Assembly: GCA_947448415.1 (NCBI GenBank)
Contig: CANFMT010000007.1
Location: forward strand, 1 to 64,000
Direction: 5' to 3'
DNA from: Burkholderiaceae bacterium
Lineage (GTDB): Bacteria; Pseudomonadota; Gammaproteobacteria; Burkholderiales; Burkholderiaceae
Length of the DNA stretch: 64,000 nt
A program made the position numbers and the translations under genes. Each line of letters opens with the position of its first letter. The first letter of the stretch is position 1. Positions 37,555-52,951 of this stretch are shown piece by piece. The notes below the pieces were generated by a model. The model made no database searches and was not told the DNA's origin. It saw only the letters and a list, made by a program, of their open reading frames with translations.

Positions 37555-38699
37555 TGAGTCACTCCGATTCACAAATCGATGTATTCCGAGACCAAATTCT
37601 CAATGCAGCGAACAATAAAACTCCGCTATCTATCGAAGGCGGCGGCACAAAGTCTTGGTACGGCAACCCCAATCAATTCACCAAGTTAGAGACGCGTGCG
37701 TACTCGGGGATACTGGAATATCAACCAGAAGAATTAGTCATTACCGCTTGCGCAGGGACTCCACTAAAAGAAATTGAAGCAGCGCTCAAGGAAAAAAATC
37801 AGGTCCTCGCTTTTGAGCCGCCACACTTTGGTGAAAATGCCACTTTTGGTGGTGCCATTGCTGCTGGCTTAGCGGGCCCCGGCCGCATCACCGTTGGAAA
37901 TTTCCGTGACTTTGTATTGGGCGCTCGCATTTTAGATGGCAAAGGTCAGGATCTTTCTTTTGGCGGCAAGGTAATGAAAAACGTTGCAGGGTACGATGTC
38001 TCTCGCTTACTTCCTGGCTCCTTAGGAACACTTGCGCTGCTGTTAGAGGCATCAGTCAAGGTATTACCGAAACCCGCTGCCTGCGCTACCTTGCGTTGCC
38101 AAATCTCTCAAGATAACGCCTTAAAAGTACTGAATGAATGGGCTGGTCAGCCTCTACCACTCTCCGCAAGTTGCTGGCTTGGCTCAGCAAAAGGTGGAGA
38201 TGGCGAACTTACTATCCGTCTTGCTGGCGCTGCTGCTGCAGTTAAGGCTGCTATTCCACTAATGAGTTCATTGGTCCTTGCCTCCGAGGTCAATGATGAA
38301 GTTGCAGAACAATTTTGGAATGACTTGCGTGAGCAAAAACTCTCCACACTTAGCAATCTTGGCGCAGATCAAACCCTATATCGCCTAGCTTTGCCTGCTG
38401 CCTGTGGGCCAATTACCATTCCCGACAGCGATGATCAAGTCACTCTAGAGTGGCATGGCCAACAACGCTGGATCAAAGCTCCTGGAGATGAAGCTACCTT
38501 TGCAAGCATTAAGGCGCTCGCCAATTCTCATGGCGGACATGCAACGCGTTTTAGGCAGGGAGCAAATATAAATCCCTCCTATCAGCGCTTTACTTTGCTT
38601 TCAGAACAAGCTCAATCCAAAGCCCTTGAGGTAGTGCAAGAGCGCTTGAGATCCTCTTTCGATCCTTTCGGCGTATTTGCCACTAAACGTCTTCCATAA
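37554..38699 (+). CDS. glcE: Glycolate oxidase subunit GlcE
   Basis: This 381-residue FAD-binding subunit is a shorter relative of GlcD. It has the PCMH domain with 'PLSIEGGGTKSWYG' near the start, 'ENATFGGAIAAGLAGPGRI' and 'GGKVMKNVAGYDVSRLLPGSLGTL'-type core (split here only as a landmark, residues about 137-160). It works in the membrane-associated GlcDEF complex that oxidises glycolate to glyoxylate. It overlaps glcD by 1 base and is followed 8 bases later by glcF. Confidence 0.95.
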   Translation: MSHSDSQIDVFRDQILNAANNKTPLSIEGGGTKSWYGNPNQFTKLETRAYSGILEYQPEELVITACAGTPLKEIEAALKEKNQVLAFEPPHFGENATFGGAIAAGLAGPGRITVGNFRDFVLGARILDGKGQDLSFGGKVMKNVAGYDVSRLLPGSLGTLALLLEASVKVLPKPAACATLRCQISQDNALKVLNEWAGQPLPLSASCWLGSAKGGDGELTIRLAGAAAAVKAAIPLMSSLVLASEVNDEVAEQFWNDLREQKLSTLSNLGADQTLYRLALPAACGPITIPDSDDQVTLEWHGQQRWIKAPGDEATFASIKALANSHGGHATRFRQGANINPSYQRFTLLSEQAQSKALEVVQERLRSSFDPFGVFATKRLP

Positions 38700-38707
38700 G
38701 TTTTTAT

Positions 38708-39985
38708 ATGCAAACTCAACTCGCACCTCAATTTGCCAACACGCCGGAAGGTATCGAGGCGGCCCATATTCTGGGCAAATGTGTCCATTGCGGTTTTTGT
38801 ACCGCTACCTGCCCCACCTATCAGCTTCTTGGTGATGAATTAGATGGCCCGCGTGGACGCATCTATCTCATTAAGCAAATGGCTGAAGGCCAAGCGCCAA
38901 CCGAAAAGACTCGTCTTCACCTAGATCGCTGTCTAACCTGCCGCAATTGCGAGAGTACTTGCCCAAGTGGAGTTCAATACGGCAACTTGATAGATATCGG
39001 ACGTAAATGGGCGGAAGAGAATACTCCAGAGCGTCCACTTGCCCAAAGACTCACTCGTTGGGTACTCAAAGAAGGTTTAACGAAGCCCGCCTTATTTAAT
39101 TCAGCTATGACTTTGGGTCGCCTAATGCGCCCATTGATGCCAAGTGGCATTAAACGCAAAATTCCGCTGGCTATTAACAAAGCATTGGCTAGCTCCACCG
39201 ATGCTTATGCAAGACCTACCGCTGCTCATCAGCGAAAAATGCTTTTGCTAGAAGGCTGCGTTCAGCCTGGCATGTTGCCCAATATTAATTCGGCAACAGC
39301 ACGTGTACTCAATGCATTAAAGATTCAATTAATCAGCGCGCCCAATGCTACATGCTGCGGAGCGTTGCGCTATCACTTAAACGACCAGGCTGGCGGTTTA
39401 GACAACGCTAGGCAAAATATTGATGCATGGTGGCCTATGGTTGAGAATGGTGTAGAGGCAATTGTCATGACCGCATCTGGTTGCGGTGTGATGGTAAAAG
39501 ACTATGGACACCTCTTTGCTAATGACCCTACTTATGCAACAAAGGCTAAAAAGATTTCAGAATTAACCAAAGATATTTCTGAGATTTTGCCTTCCTTACA
39601 AAATGAGCTGGTACAACTGATCGGCACAGATCCAAAGCCTGGCGTTGTATATCACCCACCCTGCACTTTGCAACATGGCCAACAAATTCGTGGCAAGGTA
39701 GAAGATCTACTCACCAATATTGGCATTGGGGTGCGCTTATGCGCCGACAGTCATCTTTGCTGCGGTTCTGCTGGAACTTATTCAGTTACTCAACCAGAAT
39801 TATCCGAACAGCTCCGCAAGAATAAGCTAACTCACCTCAATGCGGCTTGCGAAGAATCAGGGGCAGAAGTGATTGTTTCAGGAAATATTGGTTGCATTAC
39901 CCATCTACAGCAAGATGATGTCCCAGTAGTACATTGGATTGAAATCGTAGATCAATTAATCAATAACCCTTCTAAAGCCTCATGA
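38708..39985 (+). CDS. glcF: Glycolate oxidase iron-sulfur subunit GlcF
   Basis: This 425-residue electron-transfer subunit has two 4Fe-4S motifs, 'CVHCGFCTATCP' (about 22-33) and 'CLTCRNCESTCP' (about 76-87). Two CCG-domain motifs follow, 'CCGALRYHL' and 'CCGSAGTY'. It passes electrons from the GlcD/GlcE flavins towards the quinone pool. The stop overlaps the yggS start by 4 bases (ATGA), so yggS and proC are read as part of the same run. Confidence 0.96.
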   Translation: MQTQLAPQFANTPEGIEAAHILGKCVHCGFCTATCPTYQLLGDELDGPRGRIYLIKQMAEGQAPTEKTRLHLDRCLTCRNCESTCPSGVQYGNLIDIGRKWAEENTPERPLAQRLTRWVLKEGLTKPALFNSAMTLGRLMRPLMPSGIKRKIPLAINKALASSTDAYARPTAAHQRKMLLLEGCVQPGMLPNINSATARVLNALKIQLISAPNATCCGALRYHLNDQAGGLDNARQNIDAWWPMVENGVEAIVMTASGCGVMVKDYGHLFANDPTYATKAKKISELTKDISEILPSLQNELVQLIGTDPKPGVVYHPPCTLQHGQQIRGKVEDLLTNIGIGVRLCADSHLCCGSAGTYSVTQPELSEQLRKNKLTHLNAACEESGAEVIVSGNIGCITHLQQDDVPVVHWIEIVDQLINNPSKAS

Positions 39986-40707
39986 ATTCGATTGTCATCA
40001 ACCTAATGAAAGTTAGGGAGCGGATTGAGCTTGCTGCTCTAGCAGCAAAGCGTGAACCCGAAGAAATTGAACTCTTGGCTGTTAGCAAAACCTTTCCTGC
40101 CTCAGCAGTGGAAGAGGCAATGCATGCGGGACAATCTGCCTTTGGTGAGAACTACGTCCAAGAGGCCGTTGAAAAAATTGAGAAGCTGGCTAAATTACGT
40201 CCTTGGTTAATTTGGCACTTCATTGGCCCACTACAAAGTAATAAAACCAGAGAAGTTGCGCAGCACTTTGACTGGGTTCATGGCGTTGATCGTCTCAAAA
40301 TTGCTGAGCGCCTCTCCGCTCAACGTGGTGAATTTCCTGAACTAGCCCCTTTACAGGTCTGCGTGCAAATCAATGTGAGCGAAGAAGATAGCAAAAGTGG
40401 TGTTTCCCTGGCAGAGGTCGAAGAACTTTGCAGTGCAATCACTTCTTTACCAAATTTAGTGCTAAGAGGCTTGATGGCTATACCCGCCCCCAATCCAGAC
40501 CCTCATCAACAGCGCCAGGCTTTTGCAAGCGTGCAAGATTGCTTTAGAAAGATACAAACTACCCATTCGACTGAGCTGGGATATCAATTTTTCGACACCC
40601 TTTCGATGGGTATGTCAGATGATTTAGAGGCTGCAATTGCCGAAGGAAGTACCATGGTTCGAATTGGTACAGCTATTTTTGGGAAGCGCGATAAGATTAT
40701 CAAATGA
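39982..40707 (+). CDS. yggS: Pyridoxal-phosphate homeostasis protein YggS
   Basis: This 241-residue single-domain PLP-binding protein (alanine racemase-like barrel) is non-catalytic and buffers PLP and amino-acid pools. The PLP lysine is K36 in 'LLAVSKTF'. 'FGENYVQEAVEKI', 'WHFIGPLQSNK' and 'LSMGMSDDLEAAI' are family signatures. It overlaps both glcF upstream and proC downstream by 4 bases. The yggS-proC pairing is widespread and links PLP balance to proline synthesis. Confidence 0.95.
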   Translation: MNSIVINLMKVRERIELAALAAKREPEEIELLAVSKTFPASAVEEAMHAGQSAFGENYVQEAVEKIEKLAKLRPWLIWHFIGPLQSNKTREVAQHFDWVHGVDRLKIAERLSAQRGEFPELAPLQVCVQINVSEEDSKSGVSLAEVEELCSAITSLPNLVLRGLMAIPAPNPDPHQQRQAFASVQDCFRKIQTTHSTELGYQFFDTLSMGMSDDLEAAIAEGSTMVRIGTAIFGKRDKIIK

Positions 40708-41573
40708 GCACAATTAAAACTGTACAAAATATTAGTAATGCACACATTACTTTCATTGGTGGTGGCAACATGGGCCGCGCCCTGATTAGCGGCCTCATTG
40801 CTAATGGATTTGAACCCAATCAAATATCTGTAGTTGAAGCCAATGCAGTAACAGCCTTAAAGCTCCATGAGGATTTTGGAGTTCAAGGTATTGGTGCGTT
40901 AGAGCAAATTGCTTTTGACTTCTCCAAAAACAATGTAGTGGTCATGGCAATTAAGCCTCAAGACTTTAATATTGTTGCCAAAGGATTGGCCGCGAAACTC
41001 AAACATGCTAGTGCGCCCGGTCCTTTAATTCTGAGCATTGCTGCTGGCATTCGTTTAAAAGATATGAGTCGCTGGTTAGATCATGCACGCTGCGTACGCG
41101 CTATGCCAAACACCCCAGCTCTTATTGGCAAAGGGATCACAGGCTTATTTGCCGATGCCGCTGTTAATGAATCAGATCGTGCTTTGGCTGAAACGATTTG
41201 TAATGCGGTAGGCCAGGCCGTATGGGTGTCAGAAGAAAAACTTATGGACGCAGTAACCGCTGTTTCAGGTAGTGGACCAGCCTATGTCTTCGCCTTTTTG
41301 GAAGCCATGCAATCAGCAGGAGAAAAACTTGGGCTAGATACTCAAACTGCACGCAAACTAGCTTATGCAACTCTAGAGGGGGCTACTCAATTAGCTCATA
41401 ACTCTGATGAGCACGCGGGCATACTACGTGAAAGAGTAACCTCTAAAGGTGGCACTACTGCAGCAGCACTAGATGTGATGAAGCAACAAGGTTGGCACGA
41501 GATTCTAGAACAAGCGATTGATGCAGCCAGCCAGCGCGGCAAAGCCATGGGCGATGAACTAGGTCAGAGCTAG
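40704..41573 (+). CDS. proC: Pyrroline-5-carboxylate reductase
   Basis: ProC reduces pyrroline-5-carboxylate to proline with NAD(P)H, the last step of proline synthesis. The 289-residue protein has the Rossmann '[15 protein letters not shown]' (about 14-28), '[15 protein letters not shown]', '[15 protein letters not shown]' and '[11 protein letters not shown]'. It has a slightly long N-terminus. It is translationally coupled to yggS. Its stop overlaps that of convergent ubiA by 4 bases, and no terminator hairpin separates them. Confidence 0.97.
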   Translation: MSTIKTVQNISNAHITFIGGGNMGRALISGLIANGFEPNQISVVEANAVTALKLHEDFGVQGIGALEQIAFDFSKNNVVVMAIKPQDFNIVAKGLAAKLKHASAPGPLILSIAAGIRLKDMSRWLDHARCVRAMPNTPALIGKGITGLFADAAVNESDRALAETICNAVGQAVWVSEEKLMDAVTAVSGSGPAYVFAFLEAMQSAGEKLGLDTQTARKLAYATLEGATQLAHNSDEHAGILRERVTSKGGTTAAALDVMKQQGWHEILEQAIDAASQRGKAMGDELGQS

Positions 41574-42433
41574 TTAAAGCCTAAGCCCAAGATAATCCCT
41601 AAAAATAAAAATCCGCCTAGCCAGTTGTTATGACGGAATGCCTTAAAGCAATCTTTTCGATTGCGGGTAGAGACCAGCTTTAGATGATAGATTGCACAAG
41701 CAAAAGCTAAAACCCAACCCAAGAGGAAATAGTTACTTAAATCGGCCAACTGCGCTACCCATAGCTGGCTAATGAATAGTATTGCGTAGCTCAATGCAAT
41801 TGCAAGAACATCGTACTGGCCAAACGTAATAGCTGATGTTCGTAAACCCAATCGCAAGTCATCATCGCGATCGACCATTGCATAGGCAGTGTCATAAGCA
41901 ATTGCCCAAAAGATATTTCCAACAAATAAAATCCATGCCTCTAGAGGGATGAAATCCAAAATTGCGGCATATGCCATGGGAATTCCAAAACCAAAGGCAA
42001 TCCCCAGGATGGCTTGAGGCATTGCAAAAAAGCGCTTGGTAAATGGATAAATGAAGGCAACTAATAGAGCAAGAACGGAGAGTTGCTTAGTAAATACATT
42101 TAATGGCTGGATAAGCATGAAAGCGATAAAGGCCAATACACCGGCTACAACAATAGCCTCTTTGCCAGAAATTTTTCCACTAGTGACAGGACGACCCTGC
42201 GTTCTTTTGACATGCCGATCAAAGTCACGATCCGCATAATCATTAATCGCGCAACCAGCACTGCGCATCAAAAATGTACCCACTACAAAAATTAGCAATA
42301 TAGATATATCTGGTACCCCAGCACTAGCTAACCATAAAGCCCAGAGAGTAGGCCACAACAGCAATAGTGTACCGATAGGCTTATCCAGCCTAATTAAGTA
42401 ACCGTAAGAGATGAAACGCTCTCGTAAATTCAT
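41570..42433 (-). CDS. ubiA: 4-hydroxybenzoate polyprenyltransferase
   Basis: UbiA attaches the polyprenyl tail to 4-hydroxybenzoate in ubiquinone synthesis, in the inner membrane. The 287-residue protein has about 8-9 membrane segments and both Asp-rich motifs. The first is '[19 protein letters not shown]' (about 64-82) and the second '[18 protein letters not shown]' (about 184-201). It lies 10 bases downstream of recG. A -10-like GATAAT inside the end of recG is placed for a leaderless ubiA message. Confidence 0.96.
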   Translation of the reverse strand: MNLRERFISYGYLIRLDKPIGTLLLLWPTLWALWLASAGVPDISILLIFVVGTFLMRSAGCAINDYADRDFDRHVKRTQGRPVTSGKISGKEAIVVAGVLAFIAFMLIQPLNVFTKQLSVLALLVAFIYPFTKRFFAMPQAILGIAFGFGIPMAYAAILDFIPLEAWILFVGNIFWAIAYDTAYAMVDRDDDLRLGLRTSAITFGQYDVLAIALSYAILFISQLWVAQLADLSNYFLLGWVLAFACAIYHLKLVSTRNRKDCFKAFRHNNWLGGFLFLGIILGLGFN

Positions 42434-42439
42434 AGCGTA

Positions 42440-42445
42440 ATTATC
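42440..42445 (-). promoter_or_regulatory. -10-like GATAAT at leaderless spacing before ubiA
   Basis: On the minus strand GATAAT ends 7 bases before the ubiA ATG and overlaps the recG stop region. No Shine-Dalgarno sequence is present between it and the ATG. Confidence 0.35.
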
Positions 42446-44531
42446 AAGCCTTTAAAAATTCAGCACGTGCTCCAAGCCAGCGCTCTAAATGTCGCTCAAC
42501 AATATCTGCATGCTCACTAAGCAAACGATCGGCTGCCCGTTGAGCCAATTCAATCAACCAAGCATCGCGCTGCAAATCAACAAAGCGCAACATGGCATCG
42601 CCCGACTGCTTGGCACCCAATAACTCACCAGGGCCACGTAGCGATAAATCACGCTCGGCAATCACAAATCCATCCGAGGTCTCTCGTAAGGTTTGTAAGC
42701 GCTCTTTAGCAGCCATCGAAAGCGGTTCGGCATACATCAAAATACAAACTGAATCTGCAGAGCCTCTACCTACACGTCCTCGCAGCTGATGAATCTGGGC
42801 ATATCCAAAACGCTCTGCATGCTCTATGACCATCAATGCTGCATTTGGTACGTCCACCCCAACCTCAATCACCGTAGTGGCAACCAAGAGCTGAATCTCG
42901 TTTGCCTTGAAGGCAGCCATGACAGCCGCCTTTTCTTCAGCCTTTAACCTACCATGTACTAAGCCCACCTTGAAATCTGGTAGCGCTTGCGTCAACTGCT
43001 CAAAACTTTCTACCGCCGTTTGTAGCTGAAGCGCATCTGACTCCTCAATCAGCGGACATACCCAATATGCTTGCAAACCTTTAGATAGCCAACTTTGCAA
43101 GCCACTAATAACTTCGTCCCGACGACTAGCTTTAACCACTTTCGTGGAAATCGGTTTACGGCCAGGGGGTAATTCATCAATGACCGAAACATCCAAGTCG
43201 GCATAATAAGTCATCGCCAAAGTACGAGGAATTGGAGTAGCAGACATCATGAGCTGATGACAGTAAAACAATTCTGAGCCAACACGCTGCTGAATCTCTA
43301 AACGCTGCCTGACTCCAAAGCGATGTTGCTCATCAATCACCGCCAAACCTAACTTAGCAAAACTGACACTCTCCTGAATCAAAGCGTGTGTACCCACAAT
43401 CAACTGAGCTTGTCCACTCTCAATGACTTCTTGGGCTAATCTTTTTTCCTTGGCTTTTAAACTACCAGATAACCAAGCAATTTGAACTCCCAAAGGCTCG
43501 AACCACTCTTTCATTTTTAGATAATGTTGTTCAGCCAAAATTTCGGTAGGCGCCATAATAGCCGCTTGGTAGCCATGGTCCATTACCCTTGCTGCAGCTA
43601 AGGCTGCTACCACAGTCTTACCACTCCCTACATCCCCCTGTAGCAAGCGATTCATCGGAAAAGATTTGGAGAGGTCCTTGCTAATTTCTGACCAGACGCG
43701 CTCTTGCGCACCAGTTAATTTAAAAGGAAGCACTTTGAATAAGCCCGCTTCAAAACCTTTCTTCTCTTTGCTAGCAGTGCTCACTCCTTTGTCCTTTGTA
43801 AAGCTTGGAGCATGTCGCTCGCGACGAATCGCATGAGCTCGCTTTAAAGATATTTGTTGCGCCAGTAACTCTTCAAATTGCACCCTACGCCATGCGGGAT
43901 GCGTACGCTCCAATAATGACTGTGTATTGGCATCGGCTGGAGGTTGATGCAAATAGGTGATTGCCGCTTGTAAGTTGGGCCAATCGTTACTCAGCAATAA
44001 CTCGGCCATCAGTTTTTTAGGCAAGAACTCCGCCAGACTATCTTGCAGACTTGGGTCCCGCAAAGCTTGCGTTACCGCTTTACGAATAATGGTTTGCGAA
44101 ACACCGACACTCGCCGGATAGACTGGGGTTAAGCTAGTAGGTAATGTAGCATCTGGAGCAACAGCCCGAACAGTAGGGTGAACCATTTCTGGACCCTGAA
44201 AGCCCGCGCGCACCTCGCCACGTACTCGAATATTAACTCCTACTGCCATCTGCTTTTGCTGACTTGGATAGAAATTGAGAAAACGCAGATTTAGGGTTTC
44301 GGTTTCGTCCTCAATAGTGACGACCATCTGCCGTCTTGGGCGAAACAAGACCTGGTTACGAATGACTACCCCCTGGGTCTGAGCAGAATTAAATCTACCC
44401 TGGTGGATAGCTTCCTCAATAGTCAGTAGCTCGGTCTCATCCTCGTAACGGGATGGCAAATGCAAAGCAAGGGCCATAGGGCTGTCTAAACCCATCTTTT
44501 GGAGTGTGCTTGGCGCTTGTTTAGTAGTCAT
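42444..44531 (-). CDS. recG: ATP-dependent DNA helicase RecG
   Basis: RecG remodels stalled replication forks and branched DNA. The 695-residue protein has the N-terminal wedge (OB) domain, helicase motif I '[11 protein letters not shown]' (near residue 295), the DEQH box in '[13 protein letters not shown]', motif III '[11 protein letters not shown]' and '[14 protein letters not shown]' plus 'QLRGRVGRG'. Length is normal. It is divergent from queA across a 30-base gap and probably co-transcribed with ubiA. A TAGATT at 44538-44543 ends 7 bases before the ATG. Confidence 0.98.
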   Translation of the reverse strand: MTTKQAPSTLQKMGLDSPMALALHLPSRYEDETELLTIEEAIHQGRFNSAQTQGVVIRNQVLFRPRRQMVVTIEDETETLNLRFLNFYPSQQKQMAVGVNIRVRGEVRAGFQGPEMVHPTVRAVAPDATLPTSLTPVYPASVGVSQTIIRKAVTQALRDPSLQDSLAEFLPKKLMAELLLSNDWPNLQAAITYLHQPPADANTQSLLERTHPAWRRVQFEELLAQQISLKRAHAIRRERHAPSFTKDKGVSTASKEKKGFEAGLFKVLPFKLTGAQERVWSEISKDLSKSFPMNRLLQGDVGSGKTVVAALAAARVMDHGYQAAIMAPTEILAEQHYLKMKEWFEPLGVQIAWLSGSLKAKEKRLAQEVIESGQAQLIVGTHALIQESVSFAKLGLAVIDEQHRFGVRQRLEIQQRVGSELFYCHQLMMSATPIPRTLAMTYYADLDVSVIDELPPGRKPISTKVVKASRRDEVISGLQSWLSKGLQAYWVCPLIEESDALQLQTAVESFEQLTQALPDFKVGLVHGRLKAEEKAAVMAAFKANEIQLLVATTVIEVGVDVPNAALMVIEHAERFGYAQIHQLRGRVGRGSADSVCILMYAEPLSMAAKERLQTLRETSDGFVIAERDLSLRGPGELLGAKQSGDAMLRFVDLQRDAWLIELAQRAADRLLSEHADIVERHLERWLGARAEFLKA

Positions 44532-44561
44532 CGTTAAAATCTAATACCTGATGGTAATGCT

Positions 44562-46762
<2,201 letters not shown>

Positions 46763-46772
46763 TAACCCTACA

Positions 46773-46787
46773 GGGGGCAAAACCCCC
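46773..46787. other. Small GC stem-loop between tgt and yajC
   Basis: GGGGG (46773-46777) and CCCCC (46783-46787) pair around CAAAA, 11 bases after the tgt stop. No U run follows. It may be a weak pause or an mRNA 3' stabiliser. The rest of 46788-46895 shows only the GGAGG ribosome binding site for yajC at 46885-46889. Confidence 0.45.
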
Positions 46788-46895
46788 GCAAATCACCTCC
46801 AAAGCCCCACACAGTTTAGAATTGCGGGTTACGGCCTTGAGTTTAAAGGTCGAAAAATAATGCGGTTTTTAATTGGTATTTAACGGAGGTTTTGT

Positions 46896-47222
46896 ATGTG
46901 GATTAGTAACGCTTTTGCCCAAGCTCCTGCAGCGGGCGCTGACTCAGGTGGCTTAATGAGCTTCCTTCCATTAATTTTGATGTTTGCAGTTTTGTACTTC
47001 ATCATGATTCGCCCACAAATGAAGCGTCAAAAAGAAACTAAAGCAATGCTCGAGGCATTAGGCGTTGGTGATGAGGTAGTTACTGTTGGCGGCATTATGG
47101 GCAAAGTAACAGCGTTAAAAGACCAAGTGGTCACTGTGGAGATTTCTGCTGGTACTGAAGTGCAATTACAAAAAGGCGCTATCACTACAGTATTGCCAAA
47201 AGGCACATTGAAGTCTGCTTAA
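46896..47222 (+). CDS. yajC: Sec translocon accessory subunit YajC
   Basis: YajC is a 108-residue inner-membrane protein that associates with SecDF and SecYEG. It has a Gly-rich N-terminus, one membrane helix ('FLPLILMFAVLYFIMIRPQMK', residues about 24-44, landmark) and the conserved 'VGDEVVTVGGIMGKV'. A GGAGG ribosome binding site lies 6 bases upstream. It is the first gene of yajC-secD-secF. Confidence 0.97.
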   Translation: MWISNAFAQAPAAGADSGGLMSFLPLILMFAVLYFIMIRPQMKRQKETKAMLEALGVGDEVVTVGGIMGKVTALKDQVVTVEISAGTEVQLQKGAITTVLPKGTLKSA

Positions 47223-47260
47223 TGCATTTGCTTAATACGTCTTACTAAAAGTATCTCAAT

Positions 47261-49120
47261 ATGAATCGTTATCCTCTCTGGAAATATCTAGTCATCGCCG
47301 TTGCCTTGCTGATCGGCGGACTGTATTCATTACCCAATTTCTATGGTGAGGCCCCAGCGGTTCAAGTCTCGTCTGCCAAACCAACCATCAAGGTTGATTT
47401 GGCAACGCAGTCTCGCGTTGAGAAAATTCTGACTGAAGCTAACATCGATAACACTGGTATTTTCTTTGAAGTCACTGGCAATGTTGGCTCCATTAAGATT
47501 CGCTTTAATAACACCGATATTCAACTACGAGCTCGTGACCTCTTGCAGCAAAAGTTGAATGTTGACCAGAATGAACCCAATTACACCGTTGCTTTAAATC
47601 TGCTATCCAATACGCCAGGATGGTTAAATGCAATGAACGCACTACCAATGCCATTAGGTCTTGACTTACGTGGTGGCGTATATTTTCTTCTACAAGTTGA
47701 TATGAAGGGTGCCGTTCAGAAGAAGGTCACTTCTCTTGCTACCGATATCCGAAGTCAATTGCGCGATAAGAATATTCGTCATCAAGGTATTGATCGTGGT
47801 ACTGACTTCATCTCAATCAATTTTGGCAGTACTGCTGATGCTGAAGCAGCGCGCACCTTACTGATGACAGCTCAGCCAGATTTGATTTGGCAAGTAAAGC
47901 CAACTGGCCTCTCTCCAAAAGTTGTTGGAGAATTTAAACCAACCGCATTAAAAGAAATTCAAGATAGCGCGGTTAAACAAAACATCATCACGCTCAATAA
48001 GCGCGTTAATGAATTGGCGGTAAAAGAACCCGTTATTCAACAACAAGGTGCTGAGCGTATTGTTGTGCAACTACCAGGCGTACAAGATACAGCACGTGCA
48101 AAAGACATCATCGGTCGTACAGCGACATTAGAGTCTCGCTTAGCCGACCCACTTGTTTCGACTATTAGCCTAGGTGAAACACCTCCCCCAGGCATGGACA
48201 CCTTCCGCTTTGGTGAAAATCGCTTGGGTGTATTTAAAAAATCTGTAATCTTTAGTGGTGATCGCATTACCGATGCTAGTGCCGGCTTTGATCAAAACCA
48301 ACGCCCAGCAGTCAACATTTCCCTGGATTCTGCCGGCGGTCGGGTCATGCAAGAAGTTACTCGCGAAAATATTGGTAAGCCAATGGGCATGATTCTGTTT
48401 GAAAAAAGTAAAGGCGAAGTGCTGACTATCGCCACTATTCAAAGTGAATTTGGTTCTAAGTTCCAAATTACCGGCCAGCCAACTACCGAGAGTGCAAACG
48501 ATCTAGCCCTTCTCTTGCGCGCAGGATCTTTAGCTGCACCAATGGAAATTATTGAAGAACGTACTATCGGACCAAGCCTGGGTGCAGAAAATATTGAGAA
48601 AGGCTTCAAGTCTCTCTTAATTGGCTTTACTGCAATCGCCATTTTCATGATGGCTTACTACTTATTATTTGGCTTCTTTTCTGTAATTGCCCTTGCCGTT
48701 AACTTACTACTGCTCATCTCAGTACTATCCATGTTGCAGGCCACTCTTACCCTCCCAGGTATTGCTGCGATGGCCTTGGCTCTGGGTATGGCAATTGACT
48801 CAAACGTTTTGATCAATGAGCGTATTCGTGAAGAGTTACGTAATGGTGCCGCTCCACAAACCGCAATTGCCGTTGGCTTTGATAAAGCCTGGGCAACGAT
48901 TTTGGACTCTAACGTAACTACTTTGATTGCTGGTCTGGCATTGCTAGCGTTTGGATCGGGCCCTATCAAAGGCTTCGCGGTAGTTCACTGCTTAGGCATT
49001 CTGACTTCAATGTTCTCCGCCGTCTTCTTCTCACGTGGTCTTGTTAACCTTTGGTATGGCAGACATAAGAAGATTCAAAAACTCGCTATTGGCCAAGTTT
49101 GGCGCCCACAGGAGAAATAA
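47261..49120 (+). CDS. secD: Protein translocase subunit SecD
   Basis: SecD, with SecF, uses the proton-motive force to pull exported proteins through SecYEG. The 619-residue protein has an N-terminal membrane helix, a large periplasmic P1 domain with 'LGLDLRGGVYFLLQVD' (about 130-145), 'IVVQLPGVQDT' and a C-terminal RND-like block of five helices with 'ALGMAIDSNVLINERIREEL'. It lies between yajC and secF, with a 3-base gap to the latter. Confidence 0.98.
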   Translation: MNRYPLWKYLVIAVALLIGGLYSLPNFYGEAPAVQVSSAKPTIKVDLATQSRVEKILTEANIDNTGIFFEVTGNVGSIKIRFNNTDIQLRARDLLQQKLNVDQNEPNYTVALNLLSNTPGWLNAMNALPMPLGLDLRGGVYFLLQVDMKGAVQKKVTSLATDIRSQLRDKNIRHQGIDRGTDFISINFGSTADAEAARTLLMTAQPDLIWQVKPTGLSPKVVGEFKPTALKEIQDSAVKQNIITLNKRVNELAVKEPVIQQQGAERIVVQLPGVQDTARAKDIIGRTATLESRLADPLVSTISLGETPPPGMDTFRFGENRLGVFKKSVIFSGDRITDASAGFDQNQRPAVNISLDSAGGRVMQEVTRENIGKPMGMILFEKSKGEVLTIATIQSEFGSKFQITGQPTTESANDLALLLRAGSLAAPMEIIEERTIGPSLGAENIEKGFKSLLIGFTAIAIFMMAYYLLFGFFSVIALAVNLLLLISVLSMLQATLTLPGIAAMALALGMAIDSNVLINERIREELRNGAAPQTAIAVGFDKAWATILDSNVTTLIAGLALLAFGSGPIKGFAVVHCLGILTSMFSAVFFSRGLVNLWYGRHKKIQKLAIGQVWRPQEK

Positions 49121-49123
49121 GCC

Positions 49124-50098
49124 ATGGAATTTTTTCGGATCAAAAAAGATATTCCTTTCATGCGCCATGCATTGGTGCTTAATGGGATTTCTTTAATTAC
49201 TTTTTTAGCGGCAGTTTTTTTCCTCTGGCACAACGGCCTGCACCTCTCCATTGAATTTACTGGTGGTACGGTGATGGAAGTGAGTTATTCCCAGACTGCG
49301 CCACTAGACTCTATTCGCGCCAAGGTTGAAAAGCTCGGCTATGCAGATACCCAGATTCAGAACTTTGGTAGCTCACGCGATGTGATGATTCGCTTGCCAT
49401 TGCAAAAAGATGCAGAAGGCAAACTCATTTCCTCGGCCGATCAAAGCACTGCAGTAATGCAAGCACTGGATCCTGCAGTGACCGGTGTAAAGCTCCAGCG
49501 CGTAGAGTTTGTCGGCCCTCAGGTTGGACGCGAGTTAGCAATGGATGGATTAATGGCTTTGCTATTTGTGATCATCGGCATTGTGGTTTACCTCTCTTTC
49601 CGTTTTGAGTGGAAATTTGCGGTTGCAGGCATCATCGCGAACTTGCATGACATTGTGATCATTTTGGGGTTCTTCGCTTTCTTCCAGTGGGAATTCTCCC
49701 TTTCTGTATTGGCTGCAGTCCTCGCCGTTCTCGGTTACTCGGTAAATGAGTCCGTGGTGATCTTTGACCGTATTCGTGAGAATTTCCGCAAATATCGCAA
49801 GATGAATACCCGCGAAATTATTGACAACGCTATTACAAGCACGATTAGCCGCACCGTAATTACACACGGTAGTACCGAGATGATGGTTTTGGCAATGTTG
49901 ATTTTTGGTGGTCCAACACTCTTTTACTTCGCCTTAGCTCTAACCATCGGTATTTTGTTTGGTATTTACTCTTCAGTTTTCGTTGCGGCAGCACTAGCTA
50001 TGTGGCTTGGTGTTACTCGCGAAGACCTAGTCAAGGGCGATAAAAAACCAGATGACAATGCTCGTAATGAAGATCCAAATTATGGGGCACGAGTTTAA
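49124..50098 (+). CDS. secF: Protein translocase subunit SecF
   Basis: This 324-residue partner of SecD has six membrane helices. It has 'LSIEFTGGTVMEVSY' in the first periplasmic domain (about 42-56), 'VEFVGPQVGREL' and the RND motif 'LGYSVNESVVIFDRIRENFR' (about 202-221). The gene starts 3 bases after secD and ends convergent to waaA with a 21-base gap. A short A/T-rich inverted repeat near 50097-50119 is too weak to call a terminator. Confidence 0.98.
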   Translation: MEFFRIKKDIPFMRHALVLNGISLITFLAAVFFLWHNGLHLSIEFTGGTVMEVSYSQTAPLDSIRAKVEKLGYADTQIQNFGSSRDVMIRLPLQKDAEGKLISSADQSTAVMQALDPAVTGVKLQRVEFVGPQVGRELAMDGLMALLFVIIGIVVYLSFRFEWKFAVAGIIANLHDIVIILGFFAFFQWEFSLSVLAAVLAVLGYSVNESVVIFDRIRENFRKYRKMNTREIIDNAITSTISRTVITHGSTEMMVLAMLIFGGPTLFYFALALTIGILFGIYSSVFVAAALAMWLGVTREDLVKGDKKPDDNARNEDPNYGARV

Positions 50099-50119
50099 CT
50101 AAAGATAGCTGAGGGTTTT

Positions 50120-52929
<2,810 letters not shown>

Positions 52930-52939
52930 TTAGGGTCGC

Positions 52940-52945
52940 TATACT
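52940..52945 (+). promoter_or_regulatory. -10-like TATACT at leaderless spacing before the GST gene
   Basis: TATACT ends exactly 7 bases before the ATG at 52952, and AGCCCC between them is not a ribosome binding site. Initiation is predicted on the A of ATG. Confidence 0.42.
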
Positions 52946-52951
52946 AGCCCC

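Noticed and set aside
50097..50119. Terminator between secF and waaA
   Set aside because: Only a short A/T-rich inverted repeat (AACTAAA...TTTAGTT) is available, too weak to call.
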